Assembly (NCBI GenBank): GCA_964568365.1
Contig: CAZMQF010000168.1
Coordinates: forward strand, 1-5,214
Direction of reading: 5' to 3'
DNA length: 5,214 nt
DNA from: CAYLMG01 sp964568365
Lineage (GTDB): Bacteria; Planctomycetota; Phycisphaerae; Sedimentisphaerales; Anaerobacaceae
Below the pieces are notes generated by a model. It ran no database searches and was not told the origin of the DNA. It saw only the letters and a list, made by a program, of their open reading frames with translations. The position numbers and the translations under genes were made by a program. Positions 1 through 4,908 of the stretch are shown in pieces. How positions within the stretch are numbered: position 1 is the first letter of the stretch; every line of letters starts with the position of its first letter.

Positions 1-1
1 T

Positions 2-310
2 GAGATTCTGTCTATTGATATTGCGGATGTTGACGTAGGCGAAAACGTCGGCGCCCAGCTTCAGGCAGCTCAGGCGGAGGCTGATATGCGGCGAGCCAAG
101 GCAGAAGCCGAAAAACGAAGGGCTATGGCTGTTGCAAGGGAACAGGAAATGAGGGCTCTGGTCGTCGAAAATGAAGCCAAGGTACCGCTGGCAATAGCCG
201 AGGCCTTTGTGAAAGGCAATCTCGGAATTATGGACTATTATCGTATGAAAAATGTAGTTGCCGATACAAATATGCGTGATTCTATCGCAAAACCCAAGAA
301 AAAAGAATAA
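2..310 (+). CDS. floA: Flotillin-like protein FloA, C-terminal part (5' end outside window)
   Basis: This is the last 102 codons of FloA, a bacterial flotillin (SPFH-like family, YqfA/UPF0365 type). The family forms oligomeric scaffolds on the inner face of the membrane and organises microdomains. The visible part begins with EILSIDIADVDVGENVGAQL, then an Ala/Glu/Arg-rich coiled-coil helix containing MAVAREQEMRA. It ends with the typical tail NLGIMDYYRMKNVVADTNMRDSI and a short basic end (KPKKKE). Motif order and wording match the family C-terminus closely. FloA proteins are usually about 330 aa, so roughly two thirds, including the N-terminal membrane hairpin and SPFH domain, lie upstream. 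The reading frame is open from base 2; the ATG at 86 is internal and not a start. The next gene follows after 22 nt on the same strand, so the two are probably one operon. I cannot see whether nfeD, a common partner of flotillins, precedes it. Confidence 0.95.
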   Translation, partial: EILSIDIADVDVGENVGAQLQAAQAEADMRRAKAEAEKRRAMAVAREQEMRALVVENEAKVPLAIAEAFVKGNLGIMDYYRMKNVVADTNMRDSIAKPKKKE

Positions 311-332
311 ACCTCGATATTCAGGAATACGT

Positions 333-893
333 ATGAATTTCGGAATTCAACAATTTGTTGTTTCAAAGACCGACACTGATTTTAGCCAGATAATATTCAT
401 TATTGTAATTGTGTGCTTTTGGGTGCTTGGAATTATCGTAAAAGCAGTTGCAAAAAAGGCTAAAAAATCAGAAAACCTTACTGAAAAGCAAAATACCTTT
501 TTACCGCCGTCGGGAACTGTTCAATATCAAACTGAACAAAAACCGTCGTCTCTTGCTCAGTATTTGAAACGTCTTAAAAAAACGTACTCCAATATAATTG
601 CCGAAAATGAAGCTGTAACTGAAAAAATTGCTGAATTGCCTGAGCTTTCTAATTCAAAACGAACTTCTGCTGTTCCTGGAATTAAAACCGGCCTTAAAAG
701 CGTTAGCAAAGGTGTAACTACCCCATTAACCTATGAGAAAAAAGGCAAAATAGAGGAAAAACAAGCAGCTCAGCCTAAAATAGCTGAACCTTTACTTAAA
801 TTTGAAAGCACTGACGACCTTAAAAAAGGTATTCTTTATTATGAAATCTTAGGAAAACCTTTATCCTTACGTGAGAAGGAACGTTTGTTTTAA
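333..893 (+). CDS. Small single-pass membrane protein downstream of floA, function unknown
   Basis: This 186-aa protein is not one I can name. The frame is open from 258, but the ATG at 333 is the better start: AGGA at 323-326 lies 6 nt before it, and earlier starts would overlap floA. About 17 polar residues come first, then one hydrophobic segment (about residues 18-36, QIIFIIVIVCFWVLGIIV). A Lys-rich stretch (KAVAKKAKK) follows, which suggests a cytoplasmic C-terminal side. Residues 45-155 are low-complexity, rich in Lys, Glu, Ser and Thr, and probably disordered. The last 30 residues form a compact amphipathic element ending ILYYEILGKPLSLREKERLF. From memory, an 'EILGxPxxLR' tail recurs in planctomycete proteins, including ones near floA; this is unverified. 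The coding sequence is AT-rich (about 35% GC in 601-660) compared with the TPR gene, probably because of its Lys content. A role with FloA in membrane organisation is inferred only from position and the membrane anchor. Confidence 0.82.
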   Translation: MNFGIQQFVVSKTDTDFSQIIFIIVIVCFWVLGIIVKAVAKKAKKSENLTEKQNTFLPPSGTVQYQTEQKPSSLAQYLKRLKKTYSNIIAENEAVTEKIAELPELSNSKRTSAVPGIKTGLKSVSKGVTTPLTYEKKGKIEEKQAAQPKIAEPLLKFESTDDLKKGILYYEILGKPLSLREKERLF

Positions 894-902
894 TCCAATA
901 GG

Positions 903-942
903 GCTTTCAATGAACAAAGACTTTTTATTGAAAGCACTTTTT
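903..942 (+). terminator. Rho-independent terminator after the floA unit
   Basis: GCTTTCAAT (903-911) is perfectly complementary to ATTGAAAGC (927-935). The stem can extend inward by one G-U and two A-U pairs, leaving a loop of about 9 nt. A run of five T follows at 938-942. It begins 10 bp after the stop of the 186-aa gene, so it closes the floA-containing transcript before the convergent TPR gene. The stem is modest in GC, but the geometry is right. There is no T-run on the opposite strand, so it acts in one direction. Confidence 0.75.
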
Positions 943-1030
943 AGCACCAAATCCAACGTCTCATAATATATGTTATGTTTCATTCGCATTTTTCAAAAAA
1001 CATTTTTTCTGTTTTGTTTCGGGATTTTAA

Positions 1031-1048
1031 TGAAATTTTGCGATTTCA
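1031..1048 (-). terminator. Weak hairpin just after the TPR gene stop, possible terminator
   Basis: On the minus strand TGAAAT (1048-1043) pairs with ATTTCA (1036-1031) around a 6-nt loop, beginning 3 nt after the TPR stop codon. The bases after it are only A/T-mixed (TTAAAAT), not a real T-run, and the stem has one G-C pair. Further downstream the strand is very A/T-rich. It may help end the TPR transcript, but I consider it weak. Confidence 0.25.
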
Positions 1049-1051
1049 AGA

Positions 1052-2650
1052 CTAAAGATACTTCATTGCAAGATTTGTTGTGTCATTCAGATTTTCCCAG
1101 AGCGAGGTTACCGGGTCAAGCAGGCCCAGATTCTGAAGAACTATTGCAATGTTATAAGCTGCATTGCTCGTGGTCAGGCTGCTGGAAATCATATTTTCAA
1201 GATTTATAAGAGACGAGGCAAATTTCAATTTATCACAATACAATAAAGCGGTTTTGTAATGCAGATTCAATGTATCGCCCTCAAGGCAATTCGGGCCCTC
1301 GATACATTCAAGCGCGGCTTTTTTCTGTCCTGTCTGGAAAAGGGATAAAACCAGCTTATTTCTTGCCCTGCTAAATGTCGGATTTATATCGAGCGCATTT
1401 CTAAAGGCTATTACGGCCTCATCAAAATTTTCTATGCTCGTCATCAAAATACCCAATCTGTAATACAATTCCGGATTTTGCGGCTGCTGCTCGACTTGAT
1501 ACCTGTGTGCTTTAACGACACCTTCAATAAGCTTTCCGGAATCTTCCTGCTCCAAGGCAAAATTTTTATAAAGCCCGTTTCTGAACTGCAGGACGGCTGT
1601 TTCGGCAAATAAAAAAGAGCTGTTCGGCTCAATTGTCGCAGCCAGCGAAAGAGTATCAAGAGCCTCCTTTTCATTTTCAGCACGTTTTTGAGCGATTGCC
1701 AGGCCGATATAAGCATCAATAACCTGGTCATTTATTCCAAGGGCCATATTGAACTGTCTGGCTGCTTCAGCCGAATCACCTGTCAGTATATGGTGTGTTC
1801 CGAGCTTAATGGCAGCCTCGAGGCAGTTCGGTCGAGCTGAAATCGCCTGCTCATACTGCTCAGTAGCTTCGCCATCCCGGCCCAGCATAGAAAGCACATC
1901 TCCATATCTGATAAGCAAATCCGCCCTTTCAGGCTCCTGAGCGAGCAGCTCTTCAAGCCTTTCGGCAGCTTCTTCGAGTCGAGCGTTGAGTATCATTTGC
2001 TCTACCTGATTATCTTCGAGATTAAAATTATCCGGATGAATTAAAATTGCCGTATTGAACGTCTCAACTGCCTGTCTGTATTGAGCAGTCGCTATGTATA
2101 AATGACCGAGCAACACAAGTATAGGTATGTCATCGGGACAGTGCATTTTCAGGCATTCGAACTGTTGTATTGCCTTTTCGAGCTGGCCGTTCTTTAAATA
2201 AATCGCTGTCAGCCTCTCTCTCGGAAGCTGCAGGTAATCCTTGAATTTAAGGCAGTCCTGATAAAAGGCGATAGCCTCAGCCTCGCAGCCTTTTCGCTCA
2301 TAACAATGCCCGAGAGCATAAAGAGCCATCGTATTACCCGGCTGCCTCATATATACTGAATTCAACTCCTCGATAGCGGCATCGATTTTACCGTGTGAAA
2401 TGCAAATAGCGGCTGCAGCGATTCGGCCGAGAGTGCAGGATGGATTCTCAAATAAGTACAGACGAAGCTGTTTTTCAGCAGCCTCTAATTTCCTGTCTTT
2501 TAAAGAAATGATAATCTTCTCTAAAAGCTGCGATTGTGAGTTTCCCTCGCTTGACTGACGCGACCTGACTATGTCCAGCCAGTGCCAAATCAAATCGGCG
2601 GTATCGACATTGACAGCCCTGCCGAGAATTTCCAGCAACCTGCTGCTCAT
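1052..2650 (-). CDS. Tetratricopeptide-repeat protein, soluble, role unknown
   Basis: This is a 532-aa protein made almost entirely of TPR helices, a fold used for protein-protein contacts. Good repeats, in numbering from the chosen ATG, lie near residues 105-138, 174-207 (LLGHLYIATAQYRQAVETF), 243-274 (LLIRYGDVLSMLGRDGEA), 277-308, 311-342 and 393-424 (ELYYRLGILMTSIENFDEAV). Degenerate repeats fill the gaps. The first 35 or so residues (LLEILGRAVNVDTADLIWHWL) are not TPR and may be a separate docking helix pair. I see no signal peptide or membrane segment, so a cytoplasmic location is likely. Three starts are in tandem: GTG at 2656, ATG at 2653 and ATG at 2650. AGGAG at 2662-2658 is 1, 4 and 7 nt away respectively, so 2650 fits best. 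The next minus-strand gene upstream, the response regulator, is about 390 bp away, so co-transcription is uncertain. A scaffold for the nearby signalling proteins is possible but unproven. Confidence 0.92.
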   Translation of the reverse strand: MSSRLLEILGRAVNVDTADLIWHWLDIVRSRQSSEGNSQSQLLEKIIISLKDRKLEAAEKQLRLYLFENPSCTLGRIAAAAICISHGKIDAAIEELNSVYMRQPGNTMALYALGHCYERKGCEAEAIAFYQDCLKFKDYLQLPRERLTAIYLKNGQLEKAIQQFECLKMHCPDDIPILVLLGHLYIATAQYRQAVETFNTAILIHPDNFNLEDNQVEQMILNARLEEAAERLEELLAQEPERADLLIRYGDVLSMLGRDGEATEQYEQAISARPNCLEAAIKLGTHHILTGDSAEAARQFNMALGINDQVIDAYIGLAIAQKRAENEKEALDTLSLAATIEPNSSFLFAETAVLQFRNGLYKNFALEQEDSGKLIEGVVKAHRYQVEQQPQNPELYYRLGILMTSIENFDEAVIAFRNALDINPTFSRARNKLVLSLFQTGQKKAALECIEGPNCLEGDTLNLHYKTALLYCDKLKFASSLINLENMISSSLTTSNAAYNIAIVLQNLGLLDPVTSLWENLNDTTNLAMKYL

Positions 2651-2656
2651 CATCAC

Positions 2657-3043
2657 TCTCCTGACCGAAGAAACCAGGTAAATTTGTCGGCTATTTCAAT
2701 AAGCTGTTCGGCTAAAAAATATATCGACAACATAGGCTTCTCTGTTGAATCGATACCCTACAAATTGGCCGTCAATTTACAATTTTGTGTGGTTAATATG
2801 GCGATTGTGTGTCTTGTAGTGGTTGTTACGGATTTCAATTTCGTCAGGATAGTGACAACGGATTCAACACTGTTTATCGGCTGTTACACTCTTATCTGCA
2901 GCAGGCTCTTTGGCTGGAATAGTTGGTCTTGTTTTTATGGGGCACAAAAAGGCGAAGATATGGAAAAATCTATTAAAATATGCCAAAAGATAGGCACCGC
3001 CGATAAGTTATAATCGTTTGAAACAAATCTGCCTGAATTTATT
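2657..3043. other. 387-bp stretch with no convincing gene
   Basis: This gap lies between the TPR start and the response-regulator stop. No frame has a good start with a ribosome binding site and a protein-like product across it. Two scraps look somewhat protein-like. On the minus strand, 2733-2653 would give a 26-aa hydrophobic peptide beginning MLSIYFLAEQLIEIAD, ending with TGA that overlaps the TPR start region; the same frame is blocked upstream by TAG. On the plus strand, a frame open from 2856 and ending near 2990 gives TLLSAAGSLAGIVGLVFMG followed by a Lys-rich tail, but it follows TGA directly and has no clear start. A perfect 9-bp inverted repeat (TGTTGAATC at 2743-2751, GATTCAACA at 2861-2869) flanks the middle. 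The stretch may be a long leader of the TPR gene, a decayed gene or an unrecognised RNA. I found no clear promoter or terminator in it. Confidence 0.5.
2658..2662 (-). promoter_or_regulatory. Ribosome binding site that decides the TPR start
   Basis: AGGAG reads on the minus strand at 2662-2658. Of the tandem GTG/ATG/ATG codons beginning at 2656, 2653 and 2650, only the last has a normal 7-nt spacing. A short upstream frame ends in TGA at 2655-2653, overlapping the middle ATG by one base. Confidence 0.65.
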
Positions 3044-3526
3044 TTAATCGGTCTCCGCTACCCTGGTCTGCTTTTCTATCTCACTGAGGTAGGCAAGCGT
3101 CCGTTCGAGCTCATCGGTTAAGTGCTTGAGTTTTAGCATTGTTTTTACGCGTGTCAACAGCTCAAGCTTATTGACGGGCTTACTTATAAAATCGTCTGTA
3201 CCGGAATCGACCCCCCTTTCGATATCGGCAAACTCGTTAAGAGCGGTGACCATTATTACAGGGATGTTTTCCGTCTTCGGGGAATTTTTTATCCTTTTGC
3301 ATACCTCGAAACCGCTGATTTTCGGCATCATAACATCGAGGAGAATCAAATCCGGTGCCCTTGTATTTGCGATCTGAAGTGCCTGTGCACCGGCGGTTGC
3401 ACCGATTGTCTCGCAGTCGAGGTCCTCAAGATATGCCTGCAGCAGCTCAAGGTTCTGCTGATTATCATCAACAACCAGTATAACCGCCTTTTTATCTTCT
3501 TGTTTTTCAATTGCGGGTCTTTTCAT
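3044..3526 (-). CDS. Single-domain response regulator, PleD-like receiver
   Basis: This 160-aa protein is one receiver (REC) domain with a short helical tail and no output domain. All key residues are present: acidic pair D20-D21 (ILVVDDN), phospho-acceptor D64 (LILLDVMMP), switch T94 (VIMVTA) and K116 (FISKPVN). The wording PDLILLDVMMPKISGFEVC and the KPVNKLELLTRVKTMLKLK region match PleD-type receivers. Residues 128-155 (LKLKHLTDELERTLAYLSEIEK) form a coiled-coil extension. In PleD-like proteins this helix would lead to a GGDEF or other output, which is absent here. It is therefore likely to signal through protein contact or to relay phosphate. The ATG start at 3526 has AGGAG at 3539-3535, 8 nt upstream. 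A strong promoter lies just upstream (3595-3568). The likely donor is the divergent histidine kinase at 4119, but this pairing is only inferred from proximity. Confidence 0.95.
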   Translation of the reverse strand: MKRPAIEKQEDKKAVILVVDDNQQNLELLQAYLEDLDCETIGATAGAQALQIANTRAPDLILLDVMMPKISGFEVCKRIKNSPKTENIPVIMVTALNEFADIERGVDSGTDDFISKPVNKLELLTRVKTMLKLKHLTDELERTLAYLSEIEKQTRVAETD

Positions 3527-3567
3527 ATTCGCTGCTCCTGATTTTAATCATTCTTTGTAAGCTGAAG

Positions 3568-3595
3568 ATATTAAATCATTTTACTGATATGTCAA
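3568..3595 (-). promoter_or_regulatory. Sigma-70-type promoter of the response regulator
   Basis: On the minus strand a perfect -35 box TTGACA (3595-3590) is followed by a 16-nt spacer and the -10 box TAATAT (3573-3568), which matches TATAAT at 4 of 6 positions. Transcription would start near 3561, about 35 nt before the ATG at 3526 and ahead of its AGGAG. Placement, spacing and box quality make this the best promoter in the window. It suggests the regulator can be transcribed independently of the 87-aa gene upstream. Confidence 0.72.
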
Positions 3596-3642
3596 TAGTA
3601 TATTTAAAGGCAGGTCTTATAAATACTCAAATTGTATTCTTT

Positions 3643-3906
3643 TCAACCGGATGCTTTATTTTTCTCGATAAACTCTCTTATCTGCGGCTTCAGATATATG
3701 CTGTCGGTGTCAACAAGCCCTGAGACTGCCTGTGCACAAATTACGGCTGTTTCCGCAGCAGCAGCCTGGGTATCAGCAAAGAAAAACTTTTCGCCTTTAA
3801 TAATACAAAGCCCCCCGCCGTTTCCGCCGAGCGGCTCACTGCGGATTTCGACACCATTAGCCTCCAGAACAGCTAAAAGCTCTTCTAAAATGTTTTGCTC
3901 ATTCAT
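3643..3906 (-). CDS. Small conserved-looking protein with GGNGGG motif, function unknown
   Basis: This is an 87-aa soluble protein I cannot assign a function to. It starts with an amphipathic helix (NILEELLAVLEANGVEIR) and then has a glycine-rich turn (EPLGGNGGGLCIIKG, about residues 24-38). Next come a short beta strand (KFFFAD), an Ala-rich helix (about 47-62) and a C-terminal helix (IYLKPQIREFIEKNK). The pattern 'LEANGVEIR-EPLGGxGGGLC-hydrophobic-D' is one I recall from small hypothetical proteins in Planctomycetota; this is memory, not a search. C34 beside the Gly stretch and C57 are the only cysteines. The ATG at 3906 has only a weak AAGG about 6 nt before it. The gene ends 116 bp before the response regulator on the same strand with no terminator between, so readthrough is possible. 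Its divergent neighbour is the kinase gene. Confidence 0.82.
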   Translation of the reverse strand: MNEQNILEELLAVLEANGVEIRSEPLGGNGGGLCIIKGEKFFFADTQAAAAETAVICAQAVSGLVDTDSIYLKPQIREFIEKNKASG

Positions 3907-4003
3907 TTTTTGCCTTAAGAAGTTTTATTTTTATCGTCGGCGCCTTTACGGGGGAGGCACTGCTCAAGAAATCAACCGCTTCAGGTCGATATAAATACAT
4001 AAA

Positions 4004-4031
4004 GTTATATTTGTTCAACAGTTAACTTCAA
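4004..4031 (-). promoter_or_regulatory. Candidate promoter of the 87-aa gene
   Basis: Minus-strand TTGAAG (4031-4026), a 16-nt spacer and TATAAC (4009-4004) form a moderate sigma-70-type pair. An overlapping alternative is TTGAAC (4018-4013), 17 nt, TTTATA (3995-3990). Either would give a leader of about 75-95 nt. The region is A/T-rich, so chance matches are likely and I cannot choose between them. Confidence 0.3.
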
Positions 4032-4059
4032 TATACCAAATATAGAGGCTTTGGTATAT
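4031..4059. repeat. Perfect 10-bp inverted repeat before the kinase gene, possible operator
   Basis: ATATACCAAA (4031-4040) and TTTGGTATAT (4050-4059) are exact reverse complements around a 9-bp centre (TATAGAGGC). The right arm runs into TATAAT at 4057-4062, a perfect -10 box for the plus strand that would start transcription near 4069, about 50 nt before the kinase start. No TTGACA-like -35 box lies at the expected distance; the left arm occupies that place. A dimeric regulator bound here would cover the promoter and sit between the divergent genes. There is no T-run after it, so it does not look like a terminator. Confidence 0.5.
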
Positions 4060-4106
4060 AATCAGGCTTTTGCCGGCAACGAAAATTTGACACCGGATTT
4101 TATATC

Positions 4107-4111
4107 AGGGG
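4107..4111 (+). promoter_or_regulatory. Ribosome binding site supporting the TTG start of the kinase
   Basis: AGGGG at 4107-4111 is 7 nt before TTG at 4119. The frame is open back to TAA at 4059-4061 but contains no ATG, GTG or other TTG there. The first ATG codons downstream fall inside the histidine box, so TTG is the only sensible start. Confidence 0.65.
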
Positions 4112-4118
4112 CAGAGAA

Positions 4119-4904
4119 TTGACAAGAATAATAGAAAAACGCCGCTCGTTACATAAGCAGGTGGCAAAAGAGCAAAAGGAAAACAGGACGTTAACACTGC
4201 AGCTTGGCCAGCTTCAGGCCCATGCAAATATCGGTTTAAATACAACTATGATGGCCCACGAAATAAACAATCTTCTAACACCCCTTACAAACTATGCCGC
4301 CCTTGCTCTGAAAAATCCTGAGGACAAGGCCCTGACAGAAAAGGTTCTGCAAAAAACATTTAACAACAGCCGGCGTGCCTGTGAGGTTATGGCAAGCATT
4401 CTTGCAATGACGAAAAAAGATACAGAAAAAAAGACCGATTCCCCGCTGCTCGAGCTTGTCGAAGAGATTTTTACCTGTTTATGCAGGGACTTTTCGAAAG
4501 ATTCTATAAGTGTGCAGATTCAGATTCCACGCGAGCTGACGATATACGGCATCGGCATACAGTTACAGCAGATGCTTATGAACCTGATTTTAAATGCCAG
4601 GGAAGCAATGCTCGGCGGCGGCGTCCTGAAAATAAAAGCAGAGCAAAATAAAGACTCAGTTATCATAGAGGTCAGCGACACCGGCTGCGGAATAGCAAAA
4701 GAAGAGCTTGGTAAAATTTTTGAACCTTTTTTCACTACCAAAACCAGCAGCGAAAGTCAGCCGGAAATCACAGGTTCAGGACTGGGGCTGTCCTTCTGCA
4801 AAAAGGTAATCGATTCACACAACGGTACCATCACAGTCGAATCGGAACCTGCGAAAGGCAGCACTTTCAAAATTGTACTTCCGGTCGCCGGACGGGTAAT
4901 ATAA
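4119..4904 (+). CDS. Soluble sensor-less histidine kinase (NtrB-like HisKA/HATPase)
   Basis: This 261-aa kinase autophosphorylates a histidine and passes phosphate to a receiver. Residues 1-35 are a charged helix, probably a coiled coil. The dimerisation/phospho-acceptor domain follows with the H-box MMAHEINNLLTPL, H47 being the acceptor, and its second helix runs to about residue 100. The ATP-binding domain covers about 110-256: N-box N155 and N159 (LMNLILNAREAM), G1 box DTGCG (187-191), F-box region IFEPFFTTK (200-208) and G2 box GSGLG (219-223). All catalytic motifs are intact. No membrane segment, PAS, GAF or other sensor domain is present, so the input must come from a partner protein or the N-terminal coil. 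The start is TTG at 4119 (AGGGG 7 nt upstream). The palindrome at 4031-4059 and a TATAAT box lie just upstream. The CNNM gene begins 4 nt after the stop. The nearby divergent receiver is a plausible partner, unproven. Confidence 0.93.
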   Translation: MTRIIEKRRSLHKQVAKEQKENRTLTLQLGQLQAHANIGLNTTMMAHEINNLLTPLTNYAALALKNPEDKALTEKVLQKTFNNSRRACEVMASILAMTKKDTEKKTDSPLLELVEEIFTCLCRDFSKDSISVQIQIPRELTIYGIGIQLQQMLMNLILNAREAMLGGGVLKIKAEQNKDSVIIEVSDTGCGIAKEELGKIFEPFFTTKTSSESQPEITGSGLGLSFCKKVIDSHNGTITVESEPAKGSTFKIVLPVAGRVI

Positions 4905-4908
4905 AAAA

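Noticed and set aside
1003..1016. A6/T6 near-palindrome between the convergent genes
   Set aside because: A simple A/T-rich run with almost no loop and no GC pairs; not a credible terminator or protein site by itself.
970..1209. Plus-strand 79-codon open frame near the TPR 3' end
   Set aside because: Mostly antisense to the TPR gene, which has clear repeat homology; Cys/Phe-rich translation and no ribosome binding site.
1444..1731. Second minus-strand frame inside the TPR gene
   Set aside because: An out-of-frame shadow of the TPR coding sequence with no recognisable domain.
2960..3000. Minus-strand TGCC/GGCA hairpin followed by TATTTT as a terminator for the response regulator
   Set aside because: The stem is only 4 bp and the T-run is interrupted.
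2582..3013. Plus-strand 143-codon open frame
   Set aside because: Its first part is antisense to the TPR start, its composition is not protein-like and no ATG has a ribosome binding site. The rest lies in the gene-free gap.
3632..3994. Plus-strand 120-codon open frame
   Set aside because: Antisense to the 87-aa gene, whose minus-strand translation is far more protein-like and better ordered.
4087..4106. TTGACA at 4087-4092 followed by TATATC at 4101-4106 as a kinase promoter
   Set aside because: The spacer is only 8 nt and transcription would start at or beyond the ribosome binding site.
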